This document shows, one piece after another, positions 6,380 to 14,236 of a DNA stretch of 15,418 nucleotides (position 1 is its first letter; every line of letters begins with the position of its first letter). The notes under the pieces are model-generated. The model searched no databases. It saw only the letters and a list, made by a program, of their open reading frames with translations, and had not been told where the DNA came from. The position numbers and the translations under genes are program-made. Origin of the DNA: Cytophaga sp051961495 (lineage in GTDB: Bacteria > Bacteroidota > Bacteroidia > Cytophagales > Cytophagaceae); NCBI RefSeq assembly GCF_051961495.1, contig NZ_JBQCDF010000027.1, forward strand, positions 1 through 15,418. The letters run 5' to 3'.

Positions 6380-8046
6380 GCAACGTGAAGAAAAAAAACG
6401 ATATACTTGAATATGTGTTCCTGATAGCCATTTTGGTATTTGTTAATATCATATTGTCTGAACATTTCTTTCGACTTGATTTTACTGAAGATAAGAGGTA
6501 TTCTATTTCTCCAGTTTCTCAAAAAGTGTTGAGCGAATTGGATGGAGATGTTTATGTAGAAATTTTCCTTGATGGTGAATTGAATCCGGATTATGACCGG
6601 TTAAGAAAATCCATCAAAGAAAAGCTGGATCAGTTTAAGGCCTATTCAAATAATAAATTAGAATACAGGTTTATTAATCCTTCAGACGAAGCCGATGAAC
6701 AAATGCGTGAACGGGGCTTCCGCCTCATTGCACAAAGAGGGATCAAGCCTAAGTATTTTCTGGAAGAGAAGAACGGACAGAAAACAGAGAAGCTGATTTT
6801 TCCGGGTGCGATCGTAAGCTATAAACAAAATGAAACGCCTGTTCAATTTTTAAAAGGAAATAAAGTACAATCTGATGAAGAACAGTTGAACCAGGCAGTA
6901 GAAGGTGTGGAGTTTGAATTGTTAAAAGCAATACGCAAACTCAGCATTACAAATTACAAATCCATTGCAATCATCGAAGGGCATGATGAACCTTCAAAAG
7001 AAAATCTCGAAGATATAACGAGTACATTGAATGAATTTTACGCCGTGAAGCGGGTGCGTTTGGATAGTTTGGATGCATTGAAAAACGTTGACCTGGCAAT
7101 GGTTGTCGGCCCGAAGGTGGCATACACGGAAAAGGAAAAATTTATTCTGGATCAGTTTATCAATAACGGTGGTAAGGCAATGTTTGTGTATGACGCCATT
7201 GATATTCGTAAAGATAGCTTGAAGAATGGGGAGACATTTGGTTTGAGTAAAAATCTCAATCTCGATGATTTGCTTTTCAGATATGGCGTGCGTATGAACC
7301 AAACGGTGGTAGAAGATATGAACTGTGCCAAAACAGTTGTGCAGACAGGTTTAAATGGCGAAGTACAGGCGCTTAATTTTCCATATTACCCGATTATTTA
7401 TCAATTCGGGAATCACCCGATTGTAAAGAATATGGATGCAGTTGTTCTACGTTTTGCAGGTTCTATTGATACCGTGAAAGCAAACGGAATCAAAAAGACA
7501 CCGTTGGTTCAAACCTCTGTTCAATCAAAGGAAGTACAGGTGCCATTCCAGATTGACCTGGATGAATTGAAAAAAGACCTGGATCCGGAATCATTCAAAG
7601 GCGGCAACAAAACAGTAGCGTGTTTATTGGAAGGAAATTTCACTTCCTTGTATAAAAGTCGTCCGGCGCCGTTTGAAAATACACCTGTGGTTTCAGGTGC
7701 TAAGCCTTCCAAGATACTGGTGTGCGGAGATTTGGAAATGATCCGCAATGACTATGATGCGAATCGTAAAATGCCTGTACCGGTAGGGTACGACCGCGAT
7801 ATGCGTTATCTGTTTTCGAACAAAGAGTTTATCATGAATGCTATTGATTACATGATGGAAGAAGAGCTATTGCTTGTTCGGGAAAAAGAAGTTGTATTGC
7901 GCCCGTTAAATGATCAGAAGATTAAAGCGGATAAAAAATTTTGGCAGATCATAAATATTCTTTCTCCGATCATGATTGTTCTGGTCTATGGAATCAGCCG
8001 TTATATGTGGCGTAAGAAAAAATACGGTACACCACGCAATTCTTAG
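6373..8046 (+). CDS. gldG: Gliding-associated ABC transporter auxiliary protein GldG
   Basis: A 557-aa protein of the GldG (ABC-type uncharacterised transport auxiliary) family. One helix at the N-terminus (about residues 12-30) is followed by the family hallmark DFTEDKRYSISPVSQKVLSEL (36-56), then a large extracytoplasmic region with the VYVEIFLDGELNPDYDRL segment (60-77), and a second helix near the C-terminus (about 526-546) with a basic cytoplasmic tail. This two-anchor, large-loop layout is typical of GldG, which joins GldA and GldF. The start may be GTG 6373 (overlapping gldF) or GTG 6385; no Shine-Dalgarno sequence decides between them. The next gene starts 9 nt after its stop. Confidence 0.9.
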   Translation: MVSNVKKKNDILEYVFLIAILVFVNIILSEHFFRLDFTEDKRYSISPVSQKVLSELDGDVYVEIFLDGELNPDYDRLRKSIKEKLDQFKAYSNNKLEYRFINPSDEADEQMRERGFRLIAQRGIKPKYFLEEKNGQKTEKLIFPGAIVSYKQNETPVQFLKGNKVQSDEEQLNQAVEGVEFELLKAIRKLSITNYKSIAIIEGHDEPSKENLEDITSTLNEFYAVKRVRLDSLDALKNVDLAMVVGPKVAYTEKEKFILDQFINNGGKAMFVYDAIDIRKDSLKNGETFGLSKNLNLDDLLFRYGVRMNQTVVEDMNCAKTVVQTGLNGEVQALNFPYYPIIYQFGNHPIVKNMDAVVLRFAGSIDTVKANGIKKTPLVQTSVQSKEVQVPFQIDLDELKKDLDPESFKGGNKTVACLLEGNFTSLYKSRPAPFENTPVVSGAKPSKILVCGDLEMIRNDYDANRKMPVPVGYDRDMRYLFSNKEFIMNAIDYMMEEELLLVREKEVVLRPLNDQKIKADKKFWQIINILSPIMIVLVYGISRYMWRKKKYGTPRNS

Positions 8047-8055
8047 TTAATAGTT

Positions 8056-9012
8056 ATGTTTAGAGGTATTACAACCCGTGTTAAAGTATTGTTCCTGTTC
8101 GCCGTTGTAACGGGGGCCATGGCTTTATGGACACTTACGAATAAAGAAAAATCAGGTAAACCTGAGTATTCGGATTTTATTAAAATAGATACCACAGACC
8201 TTGTAAAGGTTACATTCACGAATCATAAGCAATCCCATTATGTTGCTCCTAAAACAGCTCAGGTATGGTTCATTGATTCTAAATATGACGTGCGCAAGGA
8301 TATCATCACAACGATGAAGTTAGGGCTGGCACGTATGGAAGTAAAAATGCCTGTGGCTTCAGAGATTAAAGAAAAGATCAGAAAGCGTTTGATCGCAGAA
8401 GGCGTACATGTAGAAGTCTTGACAGAAGAAGGTAAAAAAGAATTCTGGATATTGACCAATGATAACGATGAGAATAGCTCTTATTTCATCAATGCGCCAT
8501 CAGCTGAGCCATATATTGTCTATGTGCCGGGCTTTACAGGTGATTTGACAGATCTGTTCAGATTGGCGCCGGGAGACTGGAGAAATAAAGCCTTGTTCCG
8601 GAATTTTGCGGGTGGAATAGAAGAAATTCATTTGTCATATGAAGAGCACCCGAAAGATGGATTTGTAATAAAAAAAGTTTTAAACAAATATGAAGTTGTT
8701 GACATGCCTCTGGTTGATTCAACACGTTTACAAACATATTTATCCCTGTATCAACATGTAAATGTTGATAATTACCTTGTTGATAAGCAGAGAGATTCTG
8801 TGGAATACCTGTTGAAATCGCGACAACCTAAAGTGCTTTTATCGGTAGCAGATTTCGACAAAAGCCGCTCCAGAACGATTCAGATATATGAAGCCCTCCC
8901 GGGGACGAAATTGCTTTATGCAAGGATTGTGGATAACGGAGAGTTGGTAACACTGAGTCCGGAAGTGTTCTTTAGGTTATTAGTAAGAAAACAATGGTTT
9001 ATGGATAAATAA
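8056..9012 (+). CDS. DUF4340-like membrane-anchored protein in the gld operon
   Basis: A 318-aa protein with an N-terminal helix (about residues 9-26) and a large, mostly extracytoplasmic remainder without further helices. The layout recalls DUF4340 proteins: an early TDLVKVTFTN strand with a following VWFIDSKYDVRKDIITTMKLGL segment (70-91), the DWRNKALFR motif (174-182), and a second similar module with DSTRLQTYLSLYQHV (221-235). In many bacteria DUF4340 genes sit beside ABC-2 permease/GldG-like pairs, so context and sequence agree. It is 9 nt downstream of gldG and is the last gene before a terminator, so I infer it is a fourth component of the GldAFG transporter. No catalytic motif is visible. 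The family call is from memory and moderate; the reading frame itself is certain. Confidence 0.65.
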   Translation: MFRGITTRVKVLFLFAVVTGAMALWTLTNKEKSGKPEYSDFIKIDTTDLVKVTFTNHKQSHYVAPKTAQVWFIDSKYDVRKDIITTMKLGLARMEVKMPVASEIKEKIRKRLIAEGVHVEVLTEEGKKEFWILTNDNDENSSYFINAPSAEPYIVYVPGFTGDLTDLFRLAPGDWRNKALFRNFAGGIEEIHLSYEEHPKDGFVIKKVLNKYEVVDMPLVDSTRLQTYLSLYQHVNVDNYLVDKQRDSVEYLLKSRQPKVLLSVADFDKSRSRTIQIYEALPGTKLLYARIVDNGELVTLSPEVFFRLLVRKQWFMDK

Positions 9013-9021
9013 GCCATTGTT
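8990..9021 (+). repeat. Alternative hairpin overlapping the end of the gld operon coding region
   Basis: Bases 8990-9000 (AACAATGGTTT) pair with 9011-9021 (AAGCCATTGTT) over 11 bp with one G-T wobble and a 10-nt loop that contains the last codons. The right arm is the same CCATTGTT segment that forms the left arm of the terminator-like hairpin at 9015-9044, so the two structures exclude each other. The stop codon of the preceding gene (9010-9012) sits within it, so a terminating ribosome would cover this hairpin. Confidence 0.5.
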
Positions 9022-9054
9022 CGCTAGAATATTCGTGAACAATGTCTTATTTTT
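9015..9054 (+). terminator. Probable intrinsic terminator of the gldA-gldF-gldG operon
   Basis: CATTGTTCGC (9015-9024) pairs with GTGAACAATG (9035-9044), 10 bp with one G-T wobble, around a 10-nt loop (TAGAATATTC). TCTTATTTTT (9045-9054) follows. The stem is AT-rich and the T tract is interrupted, so it is moderate in strength. It starts 3 nt after the stop of the DUF4340-like gene and lies before the dnaN promoter candidate. Confidence 0.6.
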
Positions 9055-9061
9055 ACACTAA

Positions 9062-9069
9062 TATTTTTG
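9062..9069 (+). promoter_or_regulatory. Candidate -7 element upstream of dnaN
   Basis: TATTTTTG again matches TAnnTTTG, identical to the octamer before gldA, and lies 26 nt before the dnaN ATG, just after the terminator-like hairpin. No convincing -33 TTTG is seen at the usual spacing, and the surroundings are AT-rich. Confidence 0.35.
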
Positions 9070-9094
9070 GTTTATTTATAAAAAAGATTCAAGG

Positions 9095-10219
9095 ATGAAA
9101 TTTGTCGTTTCTTCAAATGCATTGCTAAAGCAATTAACTGCCATTAACGGTGTTATTACAACCAATCCGGTAGTGCCTATTTTAGAAAATTTCCTATTTG
9201 AAATTGGAGATGGAATGCTGGTTGTTTATGCTTCTGATCTTCAGACATCAATGATTACAGAAATCGCTGTAGAAGCGAAAGCTAAGGGTAGTATTGCTGT
9301 TCCTGCAAAGATTTTGCTGGATACACTGAAAAACCTTCCTGAGCAACCTGTAACATTCACGATTGATCCGGAGACTTATAGTATTGAAATCAGCTCTGAT
9401 AACGGTCGTTACAAGCTTTCAGGAGAAAATGCTACAGATTTCCCGAAAGTGCCAGCTGTTAAAAATGGCTATAGCGTTGATATTTCGACTGAAATATTAA
9501 ACCGCGCTATTTCTTCAACCATCTTTGCTGCCAGCAACGACGAATTAAAGCCTGCCATGACAGGGGTATATGTATCCTTAACAGAATCAAACGCAACATT
9601 TGTTGCAACAGACGGTCACCGTTTGATCCGTTACAGACGTACGGATATTGTTTCTGAAATGGCTAATACATTGATCATTCCTAAAAAGGCATTGAACTTA
9701 TTGAAAGCTTCTTTGCCTTCAGAAAATACAAATGTTAAGATTGAATATAATGCATCAAATGCTTTCTTCAGCTTTAACAACATTAAAATGATTTGTCGTT
9801 TGATCGATGAGCGTTTCCCTGATTATGAGAACGCTATTCCGGTTGACAATCCGAATGTTCTTACAATCACAAGAACGGATATGATGAACTCATTGAAACG
9901 TATTTCTATTTACGCAAATAAAACAACTCACCAGGTTCGTTTGAAATTAGCAGGCAGTGAATTACAGATTTCTGCAGAAGATCTGGATTTCTCTAACGAA
10001 GCCAACGAACGTTTATCTTGTGAGTTTGAAGGACAGGATATGGAGATAGGCTTTAATGCTAAATTCCTGGTAGAGATGCTGAGCAATCTGGATAGTCCGC
10101 AAATCTCTATGCACTTTTCTGCGCCAAACAGAGCTGGTATCATCACTCCGGCAGATAAAGATGAGCATGAAGATGTATTGATGCTTGTAATGCCTGTAAT
10201 GTTAAACAGCTACGCATAA
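9095..10219 (+). CDS. dnaN: DNA polymerase III beta subunit (sliding clamp)
   Basis: A 374-aa beta clamp, the dimeric ring that tethers replicative polymerase and other DNA enzymes to DNA. It begins MKFVVSSNALLKQL, with the NPVVPILENFLFEI segment (24-37) of domain I. LKPAMTGVYV (151-160) and TDGHRL (172-177) mark domain II. RLIDERFPDYENAIP opens domain III, and the protein ends LMLVMPVMLNSYA, the hydrophobic C-terminal segment that helps form the clamp-binding pocket (usually LVMPMRL). Length is full and no residue looks damaged. There is no dnaA, recF or gyrB beside it in this window; it follows the gld operon and has its own terminator. Confidence 0.97.
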   Translation: MKFVVSSNALLKQLTAINGVITTNPVVPILENFLFEIGDGMLVVYASDLQTSMITEIAVEAKAKGSIAVPAKILLDTLKNLPEQPVTFTIDPETYSIEISSDNGRYKLSGENATDFPKVPAVKNGYSVDISTEILNRAISSTIFAASNDELKPAMTGVYVSLTESNATFVATDGHRLIRYRRTDIVSEMANTLIIPKKALNLLKASLPSENTNVKIEYNASNAFFSFNNIKMICRLIDERFPDYENAIPVDNPNVLTITRTDMMNSLKRISIYANKTTHQVRLKLAGSELQISAEDLDFSNEANERLSCEFEGQDMEIGFNAKFLVEMLSNLDSPQISMHFSAPNRAGIITPADKDEHEDVLMLVMPVMLNSYA

Positions 10220-10241
10220 TCATATAGCTAATCAAATATTG

Positions 10242-10278
10242 AAATCCCGTCCCGATAACGATCAGGACGGGATTTTTT
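10242..10278 (+). terminator. Rho-independent terminator of dnaN
   Basis: AAATCCCGTCC (10242-10252) pairs perfectly with GGACGGGATTT (10265-10275). After one C-A mismatch, the inner GAT/ATC pairs extend the stem to an AACG loop. A run of six T (10273-10278) follows. This is a strong GC-rich terminator, 22 nt after the dnaN stop. Confidence 0.93.
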
Positions 10279-10310
10279 CTTTATAAGATTCATAATTCAT
10301 AATTTCTTTC

Positions 10311-10796
10311 ATGTCAACAGCAGCATTCTATATTGAACAATTAGGTTTAACAGTTCACCCAGAAGGAGGTTACTTTAAAGAAGTTTACCGTTCAGAGATG
10401 CGTTCAGCATTTGAGGGATTTGCAGGGGAACGCAATGTTTCTACTTCCATTTATTTCTTGCTGGATGGGTCAGATAAATCGCATTTGCATAAAATCAAAT
10501 CTGATGAGACCTGGTTTTTTCATATAGGAAATTCTGTTGAGGTTGTGATTTTACATAACGGAAATTGTTCAGTCATTACGTTAGGCTCAGCTATAGAAAA
10601 AGGCGAGGTGTTTCAATTTACAGTACCGGCAGAATCTTGGTTTGGCGCCAGAATAAAGGGAGAGAGCGGCTTCGGTTTGGTTAGTTGTACGGTAGCTCCT
10701 GGTTTTGATTTCGCAGATTTTGAACTGGCTGAATACAAAAAAATAAGCCGGGAATACCCGGCTTATGATTCTATATTAAAGGAAATGTGTTTATAG
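10311..10796 (+). CDS. Cupin-fold protein of the DUF985 family
   Basis: A 161-aa protein with the motifs of the DUF985 cupin family in order: HPEGGYFKEVYRS (16-28), TSIYFLL (45-51), SHLHKIKSDETWFFHIG (57-73), VPAESWFGA (105-113) and SCTVAPGFDFADFELA (125-140). His58, His60, Glu66 and possibly His71 are candidate metal or ligand contacts at the usual cupin positions. The family is widespread, small, soluble and cytoplasmic; its substrate is not established, so I give no enzymatic role. It starts at ATG 10311, 33 nt after the dnaN terminator, so it probably has its own promoter. Codons for residues about 145-152 double as a terminator hairpin for the opposite strand, and no separate plus-strand terminator is evident after its stop. 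Confidence 0.88.
   Translation: MSTAAFYIEQLGLTVHPEGGYFKEVYRSEMRSAFEGFAGERNVSTSIYFLLDGSDKSHLHKIKSDETWFFHIGNSVEVVILHNGNCSVITLGSAIEKGEVFQFTVPAESWFGARIKGESGFGLVSCTVAPGFDFADFELAEYKKISREYPAYDSILKEMCL
10737..10766 (-). terminator. Rho-independent terminator of the murA-M48 operon, inside the cupin coding region
   Basis: ATAAGCCGGG (10743-10752) pairs perfectly with CCCGGCTTAT (10757-10766) around an AATA loop. On the minus strand the stem is followed by seven T (A run at 10737-10743 on plus). On the plus strand no T tract follows. It therefore acts on minus-strand transcription, 51 nt after the stop of the 509-aa gene. Confidence 0.88.
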
Positions 10797-10817
10797 TTAA
10801 TAAACCTAAGATCCTTT

Positions 10818-12347
10818 TTAATAATTTATTTTTTCTAAACGTAAGTCTACGGATTTTAATTTTTTATTGTATTCAAAAATCATAACATATCCAGGCTTGC
10901 CCGCTAAGGCTTTAATATACTTTGTACTTGAGGTTAATTGAATTTTATCAGTTGAATAAGGTTCATTTATACCTTTAATGATATAACGTAATTCGAATTC
11001 ATATTTACCGCTTTCATCTTTTACTAAATCAAGATAGGTAACAAAAAATCTGGATTGATCTTTATTTGAAAGGGAATATTGATAATCAAAGCCACCGGCA
11101 GACTTTACAATTGCAGCCAGCGTTTGGGCATCGACCATGCCTTCTTTATCAAAGTAGTATTTCGAAACAGTTTTGTCGAATTTTGTTACATCTTTAAGTT
11201 TAAAATCCGGTGTGAATTCCATGATGTACATGTCCTCCATTACAATACTACATGGAACGCCGTCATTACTTAATGCCATGCCAACGCCATCTAATTTTTT
11301 TCTGTATTGTTCAGTAATTGCGTAAAACGAACCATCGTTTAATTTGATAATATTGTGAAAGTAAAAATATCCTAGATCAGCAATTTTTCCGCTGTCCTTC
11401 ACTTTAAAATATTTACTTAAACCTTCCTGCCAGCTTACATAAGAACTGGATTTTATTTTGCCATCAAGTGTAAGAGCAATATTAAACATACCCTTGCTTA
11501 AATCTTTTATGATGTTATCCTGTGGGTTAAAATATAACCCCATAATTTTTATTTCGTTTGTCGTTTTGTCAAAGTATGCTTCCAGCGGCTGAAGCTTATG
11601 TGTCGCATCATCAAGTCCTACGTTGAAAATCTGTTTTCCGGCAGCTATATCAATACCCAATACCGTAAAGGTCATATCCTGTGAAAGTAGTGACGGTCTT
11701 GAATTTACGATTGATAATAATATATTTTCATTTTGTTCTAAAAATGAAGCTAGTTCAAGATTTTTAGAATTTACATCACTGTCAACACTCCAGGTTTTTT
11801 TGCCATCAGATGAGAAGAAAGAAATTTGGTATCCGGCAGATTTATTTTTAACGATGTTGTAATCTACGTACCCTGAATTTTCTATTGAAACAACTGTTGA
11901 AAATTCTACGCCTGATTCTGAATTGGCATAATAAGACAATGTCGTTTTATTCATAGCCGAGCATGGGAGCTCTTTTTGGAAAATTAAGTTCGTATTTAAA
12001 TCGTAGCAATAGTATTTAAGGATGCTGTTTTTATTATCCAAAAATTTCAACAAAACAGATTCTCCATTAAAGTCTGCTTCACACAAGGTAAGAGATTTGG
12101 ATTCAATAATTGTCTTACTTGCCGTTTCTTCCAGATTGCTGTTTAAGATTGATAATAGGTATGAGTAATTCGCTTTGTCAACTTTTTCAACTCTGTATAA
12201 CATTACATAGCCGGTTACTACATTGTCTTTCATAATATAATTAATATTTGAAAGACTCATTTTTTGAATATTATTTATTGTTTTTTTCTGAGCCAAAGCA
12301 GAATAGGAAAGGAAGCAAATGAGTGCTCCCATAAAGATTTTTTTCAT
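10818..12347 (-). CDS. Secreted protein of unknown function
   Basis: A 509-aa protein I cannot assign firmly. A signal peptide is clear (MKK, hydrophobic core, SYSALAQ cleavage site near residue 19). The rest is rich in short beta strands, Ser/Asn/Lys, and repeated stretches of the type 'YVMLYRVEKV', 'GESVLLKFLDNKNSILKYYCYDLNTNLIF' and 'DGSFYAITEQY', with alternating strand-turn-strand spacing that could be a beta-propeller or another all-beta fold. There is no membrane helix after the signal and no recognisable C-terminal sorting domain or lipobox Cys. It resembles Bacteroidota-only families such as DUF6770, but this is from memory and uncertain. It is the last gene of the murA-M48 run, 35 nt after the protease gene, and probably periplasmic or outer-membrane-associated. 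Confidence 0.8.
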   Translation of the reverse strand: MKKIFMGALICFLSYSALAQKKTINNIQKMSLSNINYIMKDNVVTGYVMLYRVEKVDKANYSYLLSILNSNLEETASKTIIESKSLTLCEADFNGESVLLKFLDNKNSILKYYCYDLNTNLIFQKELPCSAMNKTTLSYYANSESGVEFSTVVSIENSGYVDYNIVKNKSAGYQISFFSSDGKKTWSVDSDVNSKNLELASFLEQNENILLSIVNSRPSLLSQDMTFTVLGIDIAAGKQIFNVGLDDATHKLQPLEAYFDKTTNEIKIMGLYFNPQDNIIKDLSKGMFNIALTLDGKIKSSSYVSWQEGLSKYFKVKDSGKIADLGYFYFHNIIKLNDGSFYAITEQYRKKLDGVGMALSNDGVPCSIVMEDMYIMEFTPDFKLKDVTKFDKTVSKYYFDKEGMVDAQTLAAIVKSAGGFDYQYSLSNKDQSRFFVTYLDLVKDESGKYEFELRYIIKGINEPYSTDKIQLTSSTKYIKALAGKPGYVMIFEYNKKLKSVDLRLEKINY

Positions 12348-12382
12348 GAAATTGGAGATTTGATAATTAAACAGGTAAGATA

Positions 12383-13810
12383 TTAATAGAATTTTTCTTT
12401 GTAAGAACCGTTGGGGTATTTGTTCAAATACTCGTTGTGAATGATATCTGATGTTTCCAGATCATTATTAGCTTTGGCAACCTGGTAAGAAGTGTAGAGG
12501 AATTCTTCATCTTTAAATTTATTGTAATACTGCAGCACAAAAAGCATGTTTATATTGGTTATGTCTGTACTTCGCCATTCTCTAATAAGGTGTGTTAAAT
12601 CATAATAATTTAGATTATAAGAGCTTGAAACTAATGGTACATACAAACCAACTTCGTGTTTCGCTTTTGCAAAATTAATTATATTTAAACTTTTACCAAT
12701 TTTTGAAACTAAATAACTATCATCCGGAAACTCCATTTGCAGTTTTAATGATTCATAAATACAGTAACTCAGTCTTTTTGAGTAAAATGCATATTCAATA
12801 ACTTCATATTTGGAGATCTTTTTCATTTCAAAAAATAAATCCTCATTTTGAAAAAATATTTTTTTATTAGGCTGAACAGGTGAAGCCTTCAAATAGACAA
12901 TCCGTATTTTACAATCTGGGTGTGTTTTTAGCGAATCTTCAAGCAGGATTTCAGAAGTTGTTTTCTTTTGAACCATTACCAGCATGTCGCTTTTATCCAG
13001 CCACTCTGATTTAAAAGGGTACTGAGGGAAATTGAAGACTTTGGAATAATCTATTTGAATTTTGTTTTGTTCGTCTTCTATATGATCGAGAATGTCAAGA
13101 GCGGTCAGTGCTTCTGCTTCACTGTAAATAGTATTGGATAAGTATAAAAAGCCCAGAGAGTCAGCTTCTTTTTCATGTTGCCGGCTGATCTTTCTATGTC
13201 TTAATGTAATATCTGTAAGTAAATTCTGCAGGCGGGTGTTTTGATTGTATTTACTTTTTGCAATTGAATTTATTTCGTCTTTTGTAGCAGTGGATTGATA
13301 ATCCGAAATTGTTTTTTGAATATCCTCATTAGAATGATTAAGAATATAATGTGAAATTTCATGGCAGATAATAAATGCTAATTGGCTTTCATTATTCAGC
13401 CGGGCAATTAATCCGATATTAATCTCGATGGTGCCATCGCCTCTTGATAATGCATTTGCTTCCGCATCTCTATTGATGAGCAAACGTATATTCCGATCTT
13501 TTAAGGAAGGATTGCTTTTTATTATTTCATTAAAAATAGTATTAACATATAAGTTTAGAGGAGTCCTTAATAAATAGCAATTGCTATCTAATGCTTTTAT
13601 TAAGTCATCAGCCCGTTCGGTGTATATTTTCTGAAGGGCTTCTTTATTTTTTAAATCAGTTATTGATTTTATTTCTGCTTCCTTCGATTTAATTATTTGC
13701 CTCTTTAACTGATAAAGACCATTTGTATCGTTGCTAAGAGGGATATAAGTTTGAGCAGTTAATAATAAGGTATTTAAAAGTAATACATTTACTAAAATGA
13801 ATATTCGCAT
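12383..13810 (-). CDS. Secreted M48-family zinc metalloprotease
   Basis: A 475-aa protein with a signal peptide (about residues 1-19, ending LLTAQ). The M48 catalytic signature is present: HEISH (150-154), in which His150 and His154 bind zinc and Glu151 is catalytic, and a downstream SRQHEKEAD motif (209-217), where Glu213 is the expected third zinc ligand. Upstream, INRDAEANALSRGDGTIEINIGLIARL (112-138) is the usual M48 strand-helix leading to the active site. Unlike HtpX/Ste24 members it has no multiple membrane helices, so it resembles the soluble periplasmic BepA/YfgC-like or Bacteroidota M48 proteins. The roughly 250-residue C-terminal part is unassigned. Its likely role is quality control or processing of envelope proteins. 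It lies 20 nt downstream of the 132-aa gene. Confidence 0.88.
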   Translation of the reverse strand: MRIFILVNVLLLNTLLLTAQTYIPLSNDTNGLYQLKRQIIKSKEAEIKSITDLKNKEALQKIYTERADDLIKALDSNCYLLRTPLNLYVNTIFNEIIKSNPSLKDRNIRLLINRDAEANALSRGDGTIEINIGLIARLNNESQLAFIICHEISHYILNHSNEDIQKTISDYQSTATKDEINSIAKSKYNQNTRLQNLLTDITLRHRKISRQHEKEADSLGFLYLSNTIYSEAEALTALDILDHIEDEQNKIQIDYSKVFNFPQYPFKSEWLDKSDMLVMVQKKTTSEILLEDSLKTHPDCKIRIVYLKASPVQPNKKIFFQNEDLFFEMKKISKYEVIEYAFYSKRLSYCIYESLKLQMEFPDDSYLVSKIGKSLNIINFAKAKHEVGLYVPLVSSSYNLNYYDLTHLIREWRSTDITNINMLFVLQYYNKFKDEEFLYTSYQVAKANNDLETSDIIHNEYLNKYPNGSYKEKFY

Positions 13811-13830
13811 ATTTCAATTGAACCAGATTC

Positions 13831-14229
13831 TCAGTTGTCTAGTTCTTTTATAACTTCCATTTCGTCAACAATATATTTGGTATCGCCAACCCAAAATAAT
13901 TTCCAGTATTTTTGGTAGTAATGCAATTTAACTCTGTGGCCGTTTAACAGGGCATCATCAAGTTTTTTTAGTAATTCATCATCGTTCTTGATGGAAAAAT
14001 ACCAGATGTTATTAATAACGCCGCCTGACTCAACATCGCCATCAGAGTTTTCTATACTTGTGCCAATGAACATTTCACCTTCATTGGTTTTAAACAACAC
14101 ACCTTTGCGGGATACTTTCGTTAATGCACCTGCTCTATAACCATCGCCATATGAACCAAACATCATAAAGGCAATAAAAAGCAAGCCTACAATAATTATA
14201 CTGAAAAGTATTTTCTTAAAAGTTCCCAT
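13831..14229 (-). CDS. Small single-pass membrane protein of unknown function
   Basis: A 132-aa protein with one N-terminal helix (about residues 7-24) followed by a GDGYRAGALTKVSRKGVLFKTNEG segment (28-51), WYFSI (76-80) and a closing WVGDTKYIVDEMEVI region. This pattern (YRxG...K.S.KGv.FKT.EG ... W.FS ... GDTKY) recurs in Bacteroidota proteins, some of which I recall being labelled '6-phosphogluconate dehydrogenase'. Nothing here resembles that enzyme, which is far larger, so I would not use the label. It starts 7 nt after the murA stop and is probably co-transcribed with it. Function unknown; the topology suggests a small beta-rich domain outside the cytoplasmic membrane. Confidence 0.8.
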   Translation of the reverse strand: MGTFKKILFSIIIVGLLFIAFMMFGSYGDGYRAGALTKVSRKGVLFKTNEGEMFIGTSIENSDGDVESGGVINNIWYFSIKNDDELLKKLDDALLNGHRVKLHYYQKYWKLFWVGDTKYIVDEMEVIKELDN

Positions 14230-14236
14230 ATCTGTG

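Noticed and set aside
10288..10303. Tandem ATTCATA repeat before the cupin gene
   Set aside because: Only two copies of a 7-mer in an AT-rich spacer; no evidence for a binding site or a CRISPR-like structure.
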